Below, in pieces: positions 33,420 to 43,098 of a stretch of DNA of 64,000 nucleotides. Both the position numbers and the translations under genes were made by a program. Location of the stretch: assembly GCA_963675935.2 (NCBI GenBank), contig CAXXPV010000003.1:248001-312000 (forward strand), in the 5' to 3' direction. Below the pieces are notes generated by a model, which made no database searches, was not told the DNA's origin, and saw only the letters and a program-made list of their open reading frames with translations. Each line of letters opens with the position of its first letter. The first letter of the stretch is position 1. Source of the DNA: G963675935 sp963675935 (GTDB lineage Bacteria; Planctomycetota; Planctomycetia; Pirellulales; Thermoguttaceae).

Positions 33420-34733
33420 ATGCGGATGCCCGAGTCCCCCCCCGATTTCCAGAAGATCTATAGCGAATTCATAGACATTCCTCGTCCGGGCCGCCCCACA
33501 TTAAACTCGCCCGAACTCACGGAATTCGTCCAACGCTCAAACGACAAGTACGTCCATTGGGACAAGCTCCGTCGCCAAAACAATCTCCCTCCGGGCTACA
33601 CTGCCGAAATGGTCTGGATAGCCATCGCCATGGCGCGTCACTTGGCCTATCGCCCGTTACCGCTGAAATTCGGCCGCGAGCGTTTCGTCTACTGGAGTCC
33701 GCCGCAACACGTCGAATGGCTCCACGAGATCGACCAGCAAGCCGGCGGAACGCTTGACGCCCGAACGCCGAAAAGCCTTCGAGACGATGACCGATATCTA
33801 CTCAATTCGTTGATGGAGGAAGCTATTGCGTCGAGTCAGCTTGAAGGCGCGGCCACGACGCGCAGGGTCGCCAAGCAGATGCTCCGCGAAAACAGGAAGC
33901 CCCGCAACCGGGCCGAGCGTATGATACTGAACAACTACAAGGCCATCTGCGAGATCCGCGAAAGCCGAAACGCGAAGCTCTCGCCCAACTTTCTCAAACA
34001 TCTTCAAACAGTTTTAACGGAAGGGACTCTGGACGATCCGACCGGCGCCGGCCGATTTCGCATGTCCGACGACCGTGTCGTCGTGGCTGACTTGCGCACC
34101 AGCGAAACGCTTTTTACTCCACCGCCGGCGGAAAGCGTGGAAGCCGGCATCGAGGAAATTTGCGAATTCGCCAATCAGCGGTCGCGGCCGTTTATCCACC
34201 CCGTCGTTAAGGCCATTGTACTGCACTTTGCGCTGGGCTACGTCCATCCGTTCATCGACGGCAACGGCCGAACGGCCCGGGCCGTGTTCTATTGGTACAT
34301 GCTCAAGCACAACTATTGGTTATTCGAGTTTTTGCCGCTTTCCCGGCTGTTTTTGCAGGCGCCCTCGAAATACGCCAGAGCTTATCTCTACAGCGAAACT
34401 TCCGGCGGCGACGTCACTTATTTCATCCATTATCATTTACGGACGACGCTGCGCGCTATTCGCGAACTTCACGGGTATCTTGACCGGCAACGGCAAGAAC
34501 GTGCCGAAACCGCTAGGTTGTTCCAAGCCGAGCCGGACCTGAATTTTCGGCAGCAATCGCTCTTGGTCCACGCTGTCCATCATCCCGACGCGGTCTATAC
34601 CATTCGGCAGTATCAGAACGAGAACAACGTGAGTTACGGAACAGCGCGATCCGATCTTCTGTCGCTTGTCGAAAAAGGTCGGCTGAAAATGTCGTTGCGA
34701 GGAAAGAAACTCGTGTTTTTTCCGTCGGTGTGA
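33420..34733 (+). CDS. Fic-domain protein (class II, with N-terminal inhibitory motif)
   Basis: 437 residues from ATG 33420; a TTG at 33381 is possible but lies in the operator-like palindrome. The Fic active site is HPFIDGNGRTAR (His276 onward), matching HPFx[D/E]GNGRxxR, so AMP or another nucleotide moiety could be transferred to a target. The inhibitory helix motif SSQLEG (138-143) fits (S/T)xxxE(G/N), making this an auto-inhibited class II Fic protein. The N-terminal part resembles DUF4172-like domains. The C-terminal 70 residues look like a winged helix (TIRQYQNENNVSYGTARSDL), which could bind DNA, including the palindromes upstream. No antitoxin gene is present. Confidence 0.9.
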   Translation: MRMPESPPDFQKIYSEFIDIPRPGRPTLNSPELTEFVQRSNDKYVHWDKLRRQNNLPPGYTAEMVWIAIAMARHLAYRPLPLKFGRERFVYWSPPQHVEWLHEIDQQAGGTLDARTPKSLRDDDRYLLNSLMEEAIASSQLEGAATTRRVAKQMLRENRKPRNRAERMILNNYKAICEIRESRNAKLSPNFLKHLQTVLTEGTLDDPTGAGRFRMSDDRVVVADLRTSETLFTPPPAESVEAGIEEICEFANQRSRPFIHPVVKAIVLHFALGYVHPFIDGNGRTARAVFYWYMLKHNYWLFEFLPLSRLFLQAPSKYARAYLYSETSGGDVTYFIHYHLRTTLRAIRELHGYLDRQRQERAETARLFQAEPDLNFRQQSLLVHAVHHPDAVYTIRQYQNENNVSYGTARSDLLSLVEKGRLKMSLRGKKLVFFPSV

Positions 34734-34768
34734 AAAAAAGAAGCGGACGTTATGAATGCACGCCCGCT
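34734..34768 (-). terminator. Rho-independent terminator of serA
   Basis: Read on the minus strand, AGCGGGCGT pairs with ACGTCCGCT (one mismatch) around a 9-base loop. It is followed by TCTTTTTTT, and lies 23 bases past the serA stop. Confidence 0.8.
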
Positions 34769-34790
34769 CCTTCGACTGAATCCCCAGCAT

Positions 34791-35987
34791 CTATTCGCAG
34801 GCGTTGAGCATCACGTGCAAAATGTTCTCGTTGCCGCGGATCTTCGCGACGAACGGCTCGCTGGGCGACTGGTCCAGCAGCATCGAGCAGCACGCGGCCT
34901 TCGCTCCCGCGAAAATCGTGTTCTCGGTCTCCTCGACGTTGATGCCCTCTTCGCGCAGGGCGACGAGAATGCCGGCCAATACGCCGACGCGGTTCATGTG
35001 CCGCACCACCAGTTGATACTTCGCCGGCGACTTGGCGCATAGATTCACCGTGCCGCAGGGATGCCCTGTCTGCAAAAACACCTTCACAATGCGCACGACC
35101 TCGGCCGCGATGGCTTCGGCCGCCTGATCGGTCGAGGCGCCGATGTGCGGCGTGCAGGTGGCCGCCATGGCCAACTCCCGATCGGCGAATTCGGCCTCGC
35201 CGCCGGCCGGCTCGCCCTCGAAAACATCAAGACCCACGCGCAGTTTCTTCTCGGCAATCTCCGCACGAAGGGCCGCGGTATCGACCAGCGGACCGCGCGA
35301 CGTGTTGACAAAAATCGAGCCGGGCTTCATCGCGTCGAAAAACCGCTTATCGACCAGATGCTTTGTGTCGGGCGTCGAGGCCAAGTGAACGCTGACGGCG
35401 TCGGAAGCGGCGGCCAGCGCCTCGGGCGAGGCGGCGTAGCCCACGCCGGCCTCCTCGGCCGCTTCGGGCGTGAGACTGCGCGACCAGGCCACGACCTGCA
35501 TGTCCAGCCCGGCTGCCCGCTGGGCCACGGCGCGGCCGATCGCGCCGAAACCCAAAATGCCCAGGGTGCGGCCGGCCAATCCGCGGGCTTTGCCGAATTC
35601 CTTTTTCTGCCAAGAGCCGGCCCTGAGGGCCTCGGTGGCGTTGACGATCCGCCGGTCGGCGGCCACCAGCAGGCCGATGGCCAGTTCGGCGACGGCCGCG
35701 GTATTTTTGCCGGGACAATTGGCCACGTAAATTCCCCGTTCGCTGGCGGCCGCGAGGTCGATGTTATCGACGCCGGCCCCGGCACGGATAATTAGCGAGA
35801 GCAAGGGCGCCGCTTGGATTGCCGCGGCCGTCACCTTCGTGGAGCGGACGACGACGATGCCGACGTCGGCCATCGCCCCGGGCAGGGTGTCGGCTGTGAG
35901 GTCGCCGCGCACCTCGACCTTCAGATGCAATTTTTCGAGCGAGCTGACGGTTTCGCTGGACAACTTATCGACGATCAAAACTTTCAT
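34791..35987 (-). CDS. serA: D-3-phosphoglycerate dehydrogenase-like protein with C-terminal ACT-like domain
   Basis: 398 residues. NAD-binding GFGAIG (146-151) and the catalytic triad Arg231 (NTSRGPLVD), Glu259 (DVFEGEP) and His281 (TPHIGAST) define the D-2-hydroxyacid dehydrogenase family. IIRAGAGVDNID and CPGKNTAAVAELAIG fit the PGDH subgroup. The last 70 residues (YQLVVRHMNRVGVLAGIL, INVEETENTIF) form an ACT domain, as in serine-regulated PGDH. It would make 3-phosphohydroxypyruvate, the first step of serine synthesis; a related oxidoreductase role cannot be excluded. It ends at a good terminator and is convergent with the Fic gene. Confidence 0.93.
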   Translation of the reverse strand: MKVLIVDKLSSETVSSLEKLHLKVEVRGDLTADTLPGAMADVGIVVVRSTKVTAAAIQAAPLLSLIIRAGAGVDNIDLAAASERGIYVANCPGKNTAAVAELAIGLLVAADRRIVNATEALRAGSWQKKEFGKARGLAGRTLGILGFGAIGRAVAQRAAGLDMQVVAWSRSLTPEAAEEAGVGYAASPEALAAASDAVSVHLASTPDTKHLVDKRFFDAMKPGSIFVNTSRGPLVDTAALRAEIAEKKLRVGLDVFEGEPAGGEAEFADRELAMAATCTPHIGASTDQAAEAIAAEVVRIVKVFLQTGHPCGTVNLCAKSPAKYQLVVRHMNRVGVLAGILVALREEGINVEETENTIFAGAKAACCSMLLDQSPSEPFVAKIRGNENILHVMLNACE

Positions 35988-36069
35988 GACACAATCCTCT
36001 TCAATGCTGTTGGAGTCCGAGACGTGACGGGACGCAAGATACTTGCAAAGTCGTTCGTGGAACGGAATT

Positions 36070-36195
36070 TATGCCTTGCAGGGGCACTGGTGATACATTT
36101 GTTCCGAGGGAGAACATGTATCAATTCAAACCGCGTACAGTATATTCCGTTCCATCGCCTATTGCCCGGCAAACGGAAGGAATTCCGTTCTACTT
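36070..36195 (-). repeat. Hairpin repeat family I (minus orientation) with a family K inverted repeat
   Basis: GGGGCACTGGTGATACATTT and GAACATGTATCAATTCAAAC at 36070-36147 are the reverse of the units at 12611 and 27061. It is framed by AACGGAATTTATGCC and TATTCCGTT, and then GGAAGGAATTCCGTTCTA. It sits between serA and the next repeats. Confidence 0.8.
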
Positions 36196-36281
36196 TGCAG
36201 TTCTCCTGTGACGGAACGGCTGCCGCTGGATTTGGGACATCCTACCCAAGAGGCTGAAATAAGTCGAGAGGGAAAGATGAC

Positions 36282-36567
36282 GGTGTGCGGCCATATTTTC
36301 TGGCAGATAGGCAATTCCGTCATTCTGAGCGCAGCGAAGAATCTCGTTTTCCTCGCGGCGTGGGCGAGATTCTTCGCTGCGCTCAGAATGACCGATCTTG
36401 CCAGAAAAAAAGGCCGCACACGATGACGGGTGTGCGGCCATATTTTCTGGCAGATAGGCAATTCCGTCATTCTGAGCGCAGCGAAGAATCTCGTTTTCCT
36501 CGTGGCGTGGGCGAGATTCTTCGCTGCGCTCAGAATGACCGATCTTGCCAGAAAAAAAGGCCGCACA
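36282..36567. repeat. Tandem pair of family A elements with a common outer arm
   Basis: A unit of about 140 bp beginning GTGTGCGGCCATATTTTCTG and ending AAAAAAAGGCCGCACACG is present twice, at about 36282-36424 and 36429-36567, with only a few base differences. Each carries the family A core (GTCATTCTGAGCGCAGCGA). A third copy, split by a MITE, is at 39259-39536. Confidence 0.9.
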
Positions 36568-36620
36568 CAGATGACGCCGCATGAGGCGATTTCCTGCAAG
36601 CGATGCCAACCTCAACGAGA

Positions 36621-37007
36621 TCATTTCTTCACATACGGCAGTTTCAAACCCTTGAACATCGGATAGTGTTTCGTGTTGAGCGTTTTCAGTTCCGCGCGCT
36701 CGGCCTCGGCGGTGGCGGCGATCACGGCGTCGGCCAAACCCGTCCCATGCGATGGATAATACTTGCGTTTGTAGAGGCCCGCGATCCTCGCCAATTCCAC
36801 CGTAACCGGCATGACGGGAAACACGGACAAAAACTCATCCAGCCGGGCAAGCTCCTCGTCGTCTCGCACGCCGGCGTACAACTCCGCGGCGACCATCGAC
36901 GACAGGATGATCTGATCGGCTTGCGATTTGACATAGGCGACGGCGGCGGGGTATCCCCGAAGATAATCCACAAGAACGTCTGTGTCCAAGAGAACGAGCT
37001 TGTTCAT
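36621..37007 (-). CDS. vapC: PIN-domain toxin (VapC-like)
   Basis: 128 residues from ATG 37007, which overlaps the antitoxin stop (ATGA). The acidic PIN residues are in LLDTDVLVDYL (Asp8, or Asp10), SSMVAAELYAGV (Glu) and GTGLADAVIAATA (Asp), so a metal-dependent ribonuclease is expected. The C-terminus TLNTKHYPMFKGL is typical of VapC proteins (TxNxxHF). It is second in a two-gene operon with the ribbon-helix-helix antitoxin. The Tyr in NTKHYP replaces the common Phe, a conservative change. Confidence 0.9.
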   Translation of the reverse strand: MNKLVLLDTDVLVDYLRGYPAAVAYVKSQADQIILSSMVAAELYAGVRDDEELARLDEFLSVFPVMPVTVELARIAGLYKRKYYPSHGTGLADAVIAATAEAERAELKTLNTKHYPMFKGLKLPYVKK

Positions 37008-37246
37008 GCCGAATTTCCCCGATCCCATTGTTTTCGCAGGGTGTCGAAGTCGGGCAAATCGTCTCGGTCTTTCCACAAACCCGCGGCCCGTTCCAACACG
37101 GCTTCCCGGCGGTTCTTATTGGATTGCCCGATGAAGGCGTCAACGGCTTCCCGAATCAGTTCGCTTTGGGGCTTGCCCGTCGTCGCGGCGAGATCGTTCA
37201 GCGCCGTTTTTTCGGTTTCAGTCAGATAGATTTGCGTTCGGACCAT
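37004..37246 (-). CDS. vapB: Ribbon-helix-helix antitoxin (VapB-like)
   Basis: 80 residues. The N-terminus VRTQIYLTETEKTALNDLAATTGKPQSELIREAVDAFI is an RHH (CopG-like) DNA-binding domain with the strand RTQIYL. The C-terminal tail (GLWKDRDDLPDFDTLRKQWDR) would wrap around the PIN toxin. The ATG at 37246 is preceded by GGAGGTGACGC. It should repress its own operon as a toxin complex and is translationally coupled to the toxin. Confidence 0.88.
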   Translation of the reverse strand: MVRTQIYLTETEKTALNDLAATTGKPQSELIREAVDAFIGQSNKNRREAVLERAAGLWKDRDDLPDFDTLRKQWDRGNSA

Positions 37247-37335
37247 GCGTCACCTCCGATGTATACATTAGCCTAATACATCGTCTGCCGGCTGTCAAGT
37301 CAATGGCGAAAATGGTCCACGACATTTTGAGGGCG

Positions 37336-37665
37336 TCAGGTGGAGTTCTTCGTGCAAGTCCACGCACAGACGCATTTCCGCACGAGAAGGCCGAGGGCGG
37401 AACCGGCCAATGCGTAGAGAATCGCACAGACAAGCGTATACACGACCACGCCCGCATATGGATGATGCCACAGCAGTGGAATGCGGTCTGAGAAAATCAC
37501 ATCGGCGATTTGCATACAGGGGAAAGTGGCCAGCCACAGCGGGAGGTTGTTCCATTCTCCATGCCCGGTAAATGGCGTGCCAAATTTCCAGCAATTCCAC
37601 AACATGCTGAGCAGCCACCCCAAGACGGGCACGGCTCCAAACACAATTGCCATCCATTTGGCCAT
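37336..37665 (-). CDS. Small membrane protein of unknown function
   Basis: 109 residues with GAGGGGAAAACGTC just before ATG 37665. Two to three hydrophobic stretches: MAIVFGAVPVLGWLLSMLW (5-23), perhaps LPLWLATFPCMQIADVIF, and AGVVVYTLVCAILYALAGSALGLL (71-94). The C-terminus is cysteine-rich (CVCAWTCTK). No family is recognised. It lies alone between a toxin-antitoxin pair and mgtE. Confidence 0.65.
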   Translation of the reverse strand: MAKWMAIVFGAVPVLGWLLSMLWNCWKFGTPFTGHGEWNNLPLWLATFPCMQIADVIFSDRIPLLWHHPYAGVVVYTLVCAILYALAGSALGLLVRKCVCAWTCTKNST

Positions 37666-37716
37666 GACGTTTTCCCCTCGCCGTTAGGAACTGGAAAACA
37701 ATAAGTTGCCGAAATT

Positions 37717-37775
37717 GTAGTCCGCACACTCCGTGTGCGGTCCGATATTTACCGCACACGGAGTGTGCGGACTAC
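37717..37775. repeat. Family J perfect inverted repeat, 25-bp arms
   Basis: Arms at 37717-37741 (starting GTAGTCCGCACACTCCGTGT) and 37751-37775 are perfectly complementary around a 9-base loop. A degenerate relative is at 60625-60705. Confidence 0.92.
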
Positions 37776-37809
37776 GTTGTGATTCGGTAACATATTGTTT
37801 TACAACGAC

Positions 37810-39174
37810 TTACAACAAAAACACTTTGGCGATCGAGAAGTAGATGACGATGCCCGTCACATCGACGAACGTCGCCACGAACGGGCTGGAGGCATAGCCG
37901 GGATCGACGCCGATCCGCTGGAAAGCCAACGGCAACATCGACCCGACCAGTGTGCCCCAGAGGCAGATGGCGGCCACCGATTGAGAAATCACCAGGGCCA
38001 ACATCCAGCGGTCGGCGTTGCCAAGCACCGACTCGGGCGTGAGCGAGGCGCGGACAAACGCGATCAGCCCCAGCGTCACGCCGAGCGCCAGGCCCATGAG
38101 AATTTCGTGCCGCAACACGCGCCAAACGTCGCTGATGCCGACGTGCCCCAGGGCCAAGGCCCGCGTGATGAGCGTCGCCGCCTGCGAGCCGGAGTTGCCG
38201 CCCGTCGAAATGCACAGAGGCACGAACAGACTCAGCGCGATGATTTTCCCGATCGCGTCTTCAAACGACGCCAGGGCCGTGAACGTAAACAGCTCGGCGA
38301 TGAACAGAGCCGAGAGCCACAAGGCCCTGCGCCGCCACACCGTGGCGAACGGCGCGTCGAGGTAGTTTTCCTCCATCATGCCGACGCCGGCCATGTGCAA
38401 AGCGTCCTCGGTCGCCTCTTCCTGCATCACGTCGATCACGTCGTCGTGCGTGATGATGCCCACCAAACGGTTTTGGTCGTCGACGACCGGGATGGCCAGG
38501 AAGTCGTATTGGGCCAATTCGCGGGCGGCGTCCTCGCGGTCCTGCTCGACCCGGACCGAAACGATGTCGCGCTCCATGATGTCGGAGACTTTTTCCGACG
38601 GCCGGGCGAGGATCAAATCGCGCAACGTGAGAAACCCAATCAGATGACGCCCCTCGTCGAGCGCGTAAATGTAGTAGATCGTCTCGCGCGACGGCGCTTG
38701 CTGACGCACTAGGGCGATGGCCTGCTCGACGGTCGCCGTCGGGGGAACCGTGGCGTATTCGGTCGTCATGACCGAGCCGGCGCTGCCCTCGGGATAGGAC
38801 AGCAACATGCGGATGTCTTGCCGCTCGGCCTTCGCCACCAACGGCATCAGGCTTTCGACGACCTCGGGGTCTAGCTGTTTGAGCAGATCGACGCGGTCGT
38901 CAGGCGGCATGACCTCCAACAGCTTCGACATCCGCTCGCGGCCGACGCCGCGGACCATTTCGACCTGTTTCGAGATCGGGTAGAACGAAAACACCTCGCC
39001 CTGGCGCTCGACCGGCGCGTGGTCGAGGAGTTGCCAGGTTTCCTCGACGGAAAGCCCCTCGCTGAATTCGGCGATGCTCGCCGCGTGCATCTCGGTCATC
39101 AATTCCGCCAGCGTGGCGGCGTCGTTTTCGTGCAGCAATTCCCGCAGTTCGGGCAAGACCAGCGGATTTACCAT
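37810..39174 (-). CDS. mgtE: Magnesium transporter MgtE
   Basis: 454 residues, full length. N-terminal MgtE superhelical domain (residues 1-130: LRELLHENDAATLAELMTEM, LLKQLDPEVVESLM), two CBS domains (about 135-255; GSVMTTEYATVPPTATVEQA and VSDIMERDIVSVRVEQDRED), connecting helix, and a five-helix membrane domain. The domain contains the pore signature CISTGGNSGSQAATLITRALAL. It imports magnesium, gated by magnesium bound to the cytosolic part. No magnesium riboswitch is visible in the short upstream region. Ends just before the family J hairpin. Confidence 0.95.
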   Translation of the reverse strand: MVNPLVLPELRELLHENDAATLAELMTEMHAASIAEFSEGLSVEETWQLLDHAPVERQGEVFSFYPISKQVEMVRGVGRERMSKLLEVMPPDDRVDLLKQLDPEVVESLMPLVAKAERQDIRMLLSYPEGSAGSVMTTEYATVPPTATVEQAIALVRQQAPSRETIYYIYALDEGRHLIGFLTLRDLILARPSEKVSDIMERDIVSVRVEQDREDAARELAQYDFLAIPVVDDQNRLVGIITHDDVIDVMQEEATEDALHMAGVGMMEENYLDAPFATVWRRRALWLSALFIAELFTFTALASFEDAIGKIIALSLFVPLCISTGGNSGSQAATLITRALALGHVGISDVWRVLRHEILMGLALGVTLGLIAFVRASLTPESVLGNADRWMLALVISQSVAAICLWGTLVGSMLPLAFQRIGVDPGYASSPFVATFVDVTGIVIYFSIAKVFLL

Positions 39175-39258
39175 GACGACACCCTATCGGCAAGCGGCAT
39201 TGAGGGCAAACCCATCATTATAGCCGCTCCGTGGGCGTTGGGGAACCGTGCTGTTGGC

Positions 39259-39536
39259 CGGTGTGCGGCCATATTTTCTGGCAGATAGGCAATTCCGTCA
39301 TTCTGAGCGCAGCGAAGAATCTCGTTTTCCTCGCGGCGTGGGCGAGATTCTTCGCTGAGCTCAGAGGATGTGATTTTTTCGACTGCTTGACGAGGCACGC
39401 GACGTAAGTCGTTATTTCTCGTCGTTTCGGCAACCAAGGAATAAGGACTTACGTCAACGATTCCGCCAGTCGTCGAAAAAATCACAGCCTCTCAGAATGA
39501 CCGATCTTGCCAGAAAAAATGGCCGCACACGTTGGC
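39259..39536. repeat. Family A element, third copy of the 36282 type, interrupted
   Basis: Starts GTGTGCGGCCATATTTTCTG and is like the tandem pair up to ..TTCGCTGAGCTCAG (39364). It then resumes after the inserted element as CTCAGAATGACCGATC (39491) and ends GGCCGCACACG. Confidence 0.9.
39365..39490. mobile_element. 126-bp MITE-like element
   Basis: Terminal inverted repeats AGGATGTGATTTTTTCGAC (39365-39383) and, as complement, AGGCTGTGATTTTTTCGAC (39472-39490) match at 18 of 19 positions. The element is flanked by CTCAG on both sides (39360-39364 and 39491-39495), a 5-bp target duplication. An inner perfect inverted repeat GACGTAAGTC/GACTTACGTC lies at 39401-39410 and 39446-39455. There is no coding capacity, so it must be mobilised by a transposase encoded elsewhere. 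It splits a family A repeat whose uninterrupted copies are at 36282 and 36429, which proves insertion. Confidence 0.85.
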
Positions 39537-39759
39537 CGTTGAACGTGTCGGAAAAGATCGGGGGTGAGTTGTGTTTTGCAGGCCCGGGAAGAGATCGTCA
39601 GCCTTTCAGGATGGGACTTCCTCGGGGATTTTCATGGGTTCGGCTGGAATTTTCATGGATTTTTGATTTTTTGCAAAATCAGCAGGTTGTAGGCACGGCA
39701 ATCGGCTTAACTGGAGAAAAATTTCCATCCCTTGGAACCGAATGAATTCCGTTCCACGA

Positions 39760-40431
39760 CTATTCCGGCTCGCCGATCGCCCGCAAATAGCCCGCCAAAC
39801 GGTCTTGCAAATCGACCATGTTTTGCCACTCCCGCTGGTCGAGCGTCACTCGGTCGCCGCGGCCTTTCACTTCGACCGATTGAATCAACCCGCGCATCCG
39901 GGCGTTGATGTATAAAAGCATCTCGGCCAATTGCGCCGCCTGACCGGGCTTCAAGTCGTCGGGCAGCTCGGGCGGAGCCAGCGTGTGCAAAATCTCCTTG
40001 GCGTCCGACTCGCCGGCGAAATTCAACTCGAAATCCAACGACGCCGCGCTCGGCTCGTCCTCGTATTCGTCGGCGTCGAGCGTGACGCCCTCGGCAATGC
40101 CGGCGCCGCGCAAACCGGCCAGCCGCTCGGCGATTTCCTCACGCGAGCCGTAGACCAGCACCGTGCGGCCAACGGCAATCACGTCGCCGGGCCGAAGCAC
40201 CCAAAGCGGCACGTTCTCGCCGTTCACCTTCGTGCCGTTCGTGCTTTGCAGGTCAGTCAGCACGATTTTTCGCTGATCTTCCTGGATTTTCAGATGGAAA
40301 CGGCTGATCCGCTCGTCGTTCAGTTGGATCGGATTGCCTTCCTCGCGTCCGATGGTCAGCGGAATGGGCATATCGGCGAAAACCCGTCCCCGGTCGGCGC
40401 CGTCAATCACCCTGAGCGTTATAAGTGCCAT
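39760..40431 (-). CDS. FHA-domain protein
   Basis: 223 residues. N-terminal FHA domain (residues 1-95): TIGREEGNPIQL, SRFHLKI and STNGTKVNG give the conserved Gly-Arg, Ser-x-x-His and Asn phosphothreonine-binding residues. The second half is acidic, then helical (AQLAEMLLYINARMRGLIQ, WQNMVDLQDRLAGYLRAIG), with no enzyme signature. It probably reads Ser/Thr kinase signals, which planctomycetes use widely. It is a single gene, divergent from ftsH across a repeat-filled gap. Confidence 0.9.
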   Translation of the reverse strand: MALITLRVIDGADRGRVFADMPIPLTIGREEGNPIQLNDERISRFHLKIQEDQRKIVLTDLQSTNGTKVNGENVPLWVLRPGDVIAVGRTVLVYGSREEIAERLAGLRGAGIAEGVTLDADEYEDEPSAASLDFELNFAGESDAKEILHTLAPPELPDDLKPGQAAQLAEMLLYINARMRGLIQSVEVKGRGDRVTLDQREWQNMVDLQDRLAGYLRAIGEPE

Positions 40432-40511
40432 AGCCTGTCTTTTCTATCGTCGGTCGCATCGCCGGTCAAGTCGGGCGGCCGTTTCTTTTCATTACGGCCG
40501 TTTCTTTTCAT

Positions 40512-40760
40512 TACGAACGTTTCATCCCATCCCGAAGGGATGTCAGCCATTAGCCCCGGGTGCGAAGCAACCCGGGGTTTCGGGTGTGCAATGCGTATGA
40601 CGACCCCGGAGGGGTCGTAGCGGGCATGCCGTACGGGTTTGTCACATCGTCAATCGTCCGCCCCCCAATGGCTGCGACCCTTCCGGGGTCGATTGACATT
40701 ATCGCAATCGCTTTCCGGGGGTATCGCTTCGCTCAACCCCCGGCTAATGGCTGAGAACCC
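40512..40760. repeat. Family F repeat block, second copy
   Basis: CATCCCGAAGGGATGTCAGC, ATTAGCCCCGGGTGCGAAGC, and complementary CTTCGCTCAACCCCCGGCTA. It has the same order as 24996-25290 with local substitutions. The tail to 40860 repeats CCCTTCGGGTTC phrases. Confidence 0.75.
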
Positions 40761-40886
40761 TTCGGGTTCAATTCTCGCCGTTTTCGTAAAAACCCCCCTT
40801 CGGGTTCAGTTTTCACCGTACTCGTCGAAAAACGCTTCGGGTTTGACTTTGTCTAAGCATACCCTACAGCCGCCGTTCCGGCATGG

Positions 40887-40892
40887 TACAAT
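40887..40892 (+). promoter_or_regulatory. Extended -10 promoter of ftsH
   Basis: TGGTACAAT (40884-40892) matches TGnTAnAAT. Predicted transcription start is near 40899, i.e. on the upstream ATG, so translation should begin at ATG 40926 with AAGGA at 40911-40915. Confidence 0.5.
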
Positions 40893-40925
40893 AGAGAAAT
40901 GAAGACACCGAAGGACTACCCCCAC

Positions 40926-42989
<2,064 letters not shown>

Positions 42990-43098
42990 GGCGGGCTGGT
43001 AGCCGGCCCCGTTATTACTCAACGGGTGTGCAAAGTGTCGCCTTATTGCAAAGTGCGGAATGCGCCCGCGAAAGCTGGAATGATAAACGGAAACGAAC

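Noticed and set aside
36190..36624. Open frames with SERSEES and ILRCAQND peptides at 36190-36624 and elsewhere between genes
   Set aside because: These are translations of family A palindromes between genes. They were kept as coding only where they lie inside otherwise conserved proteins.
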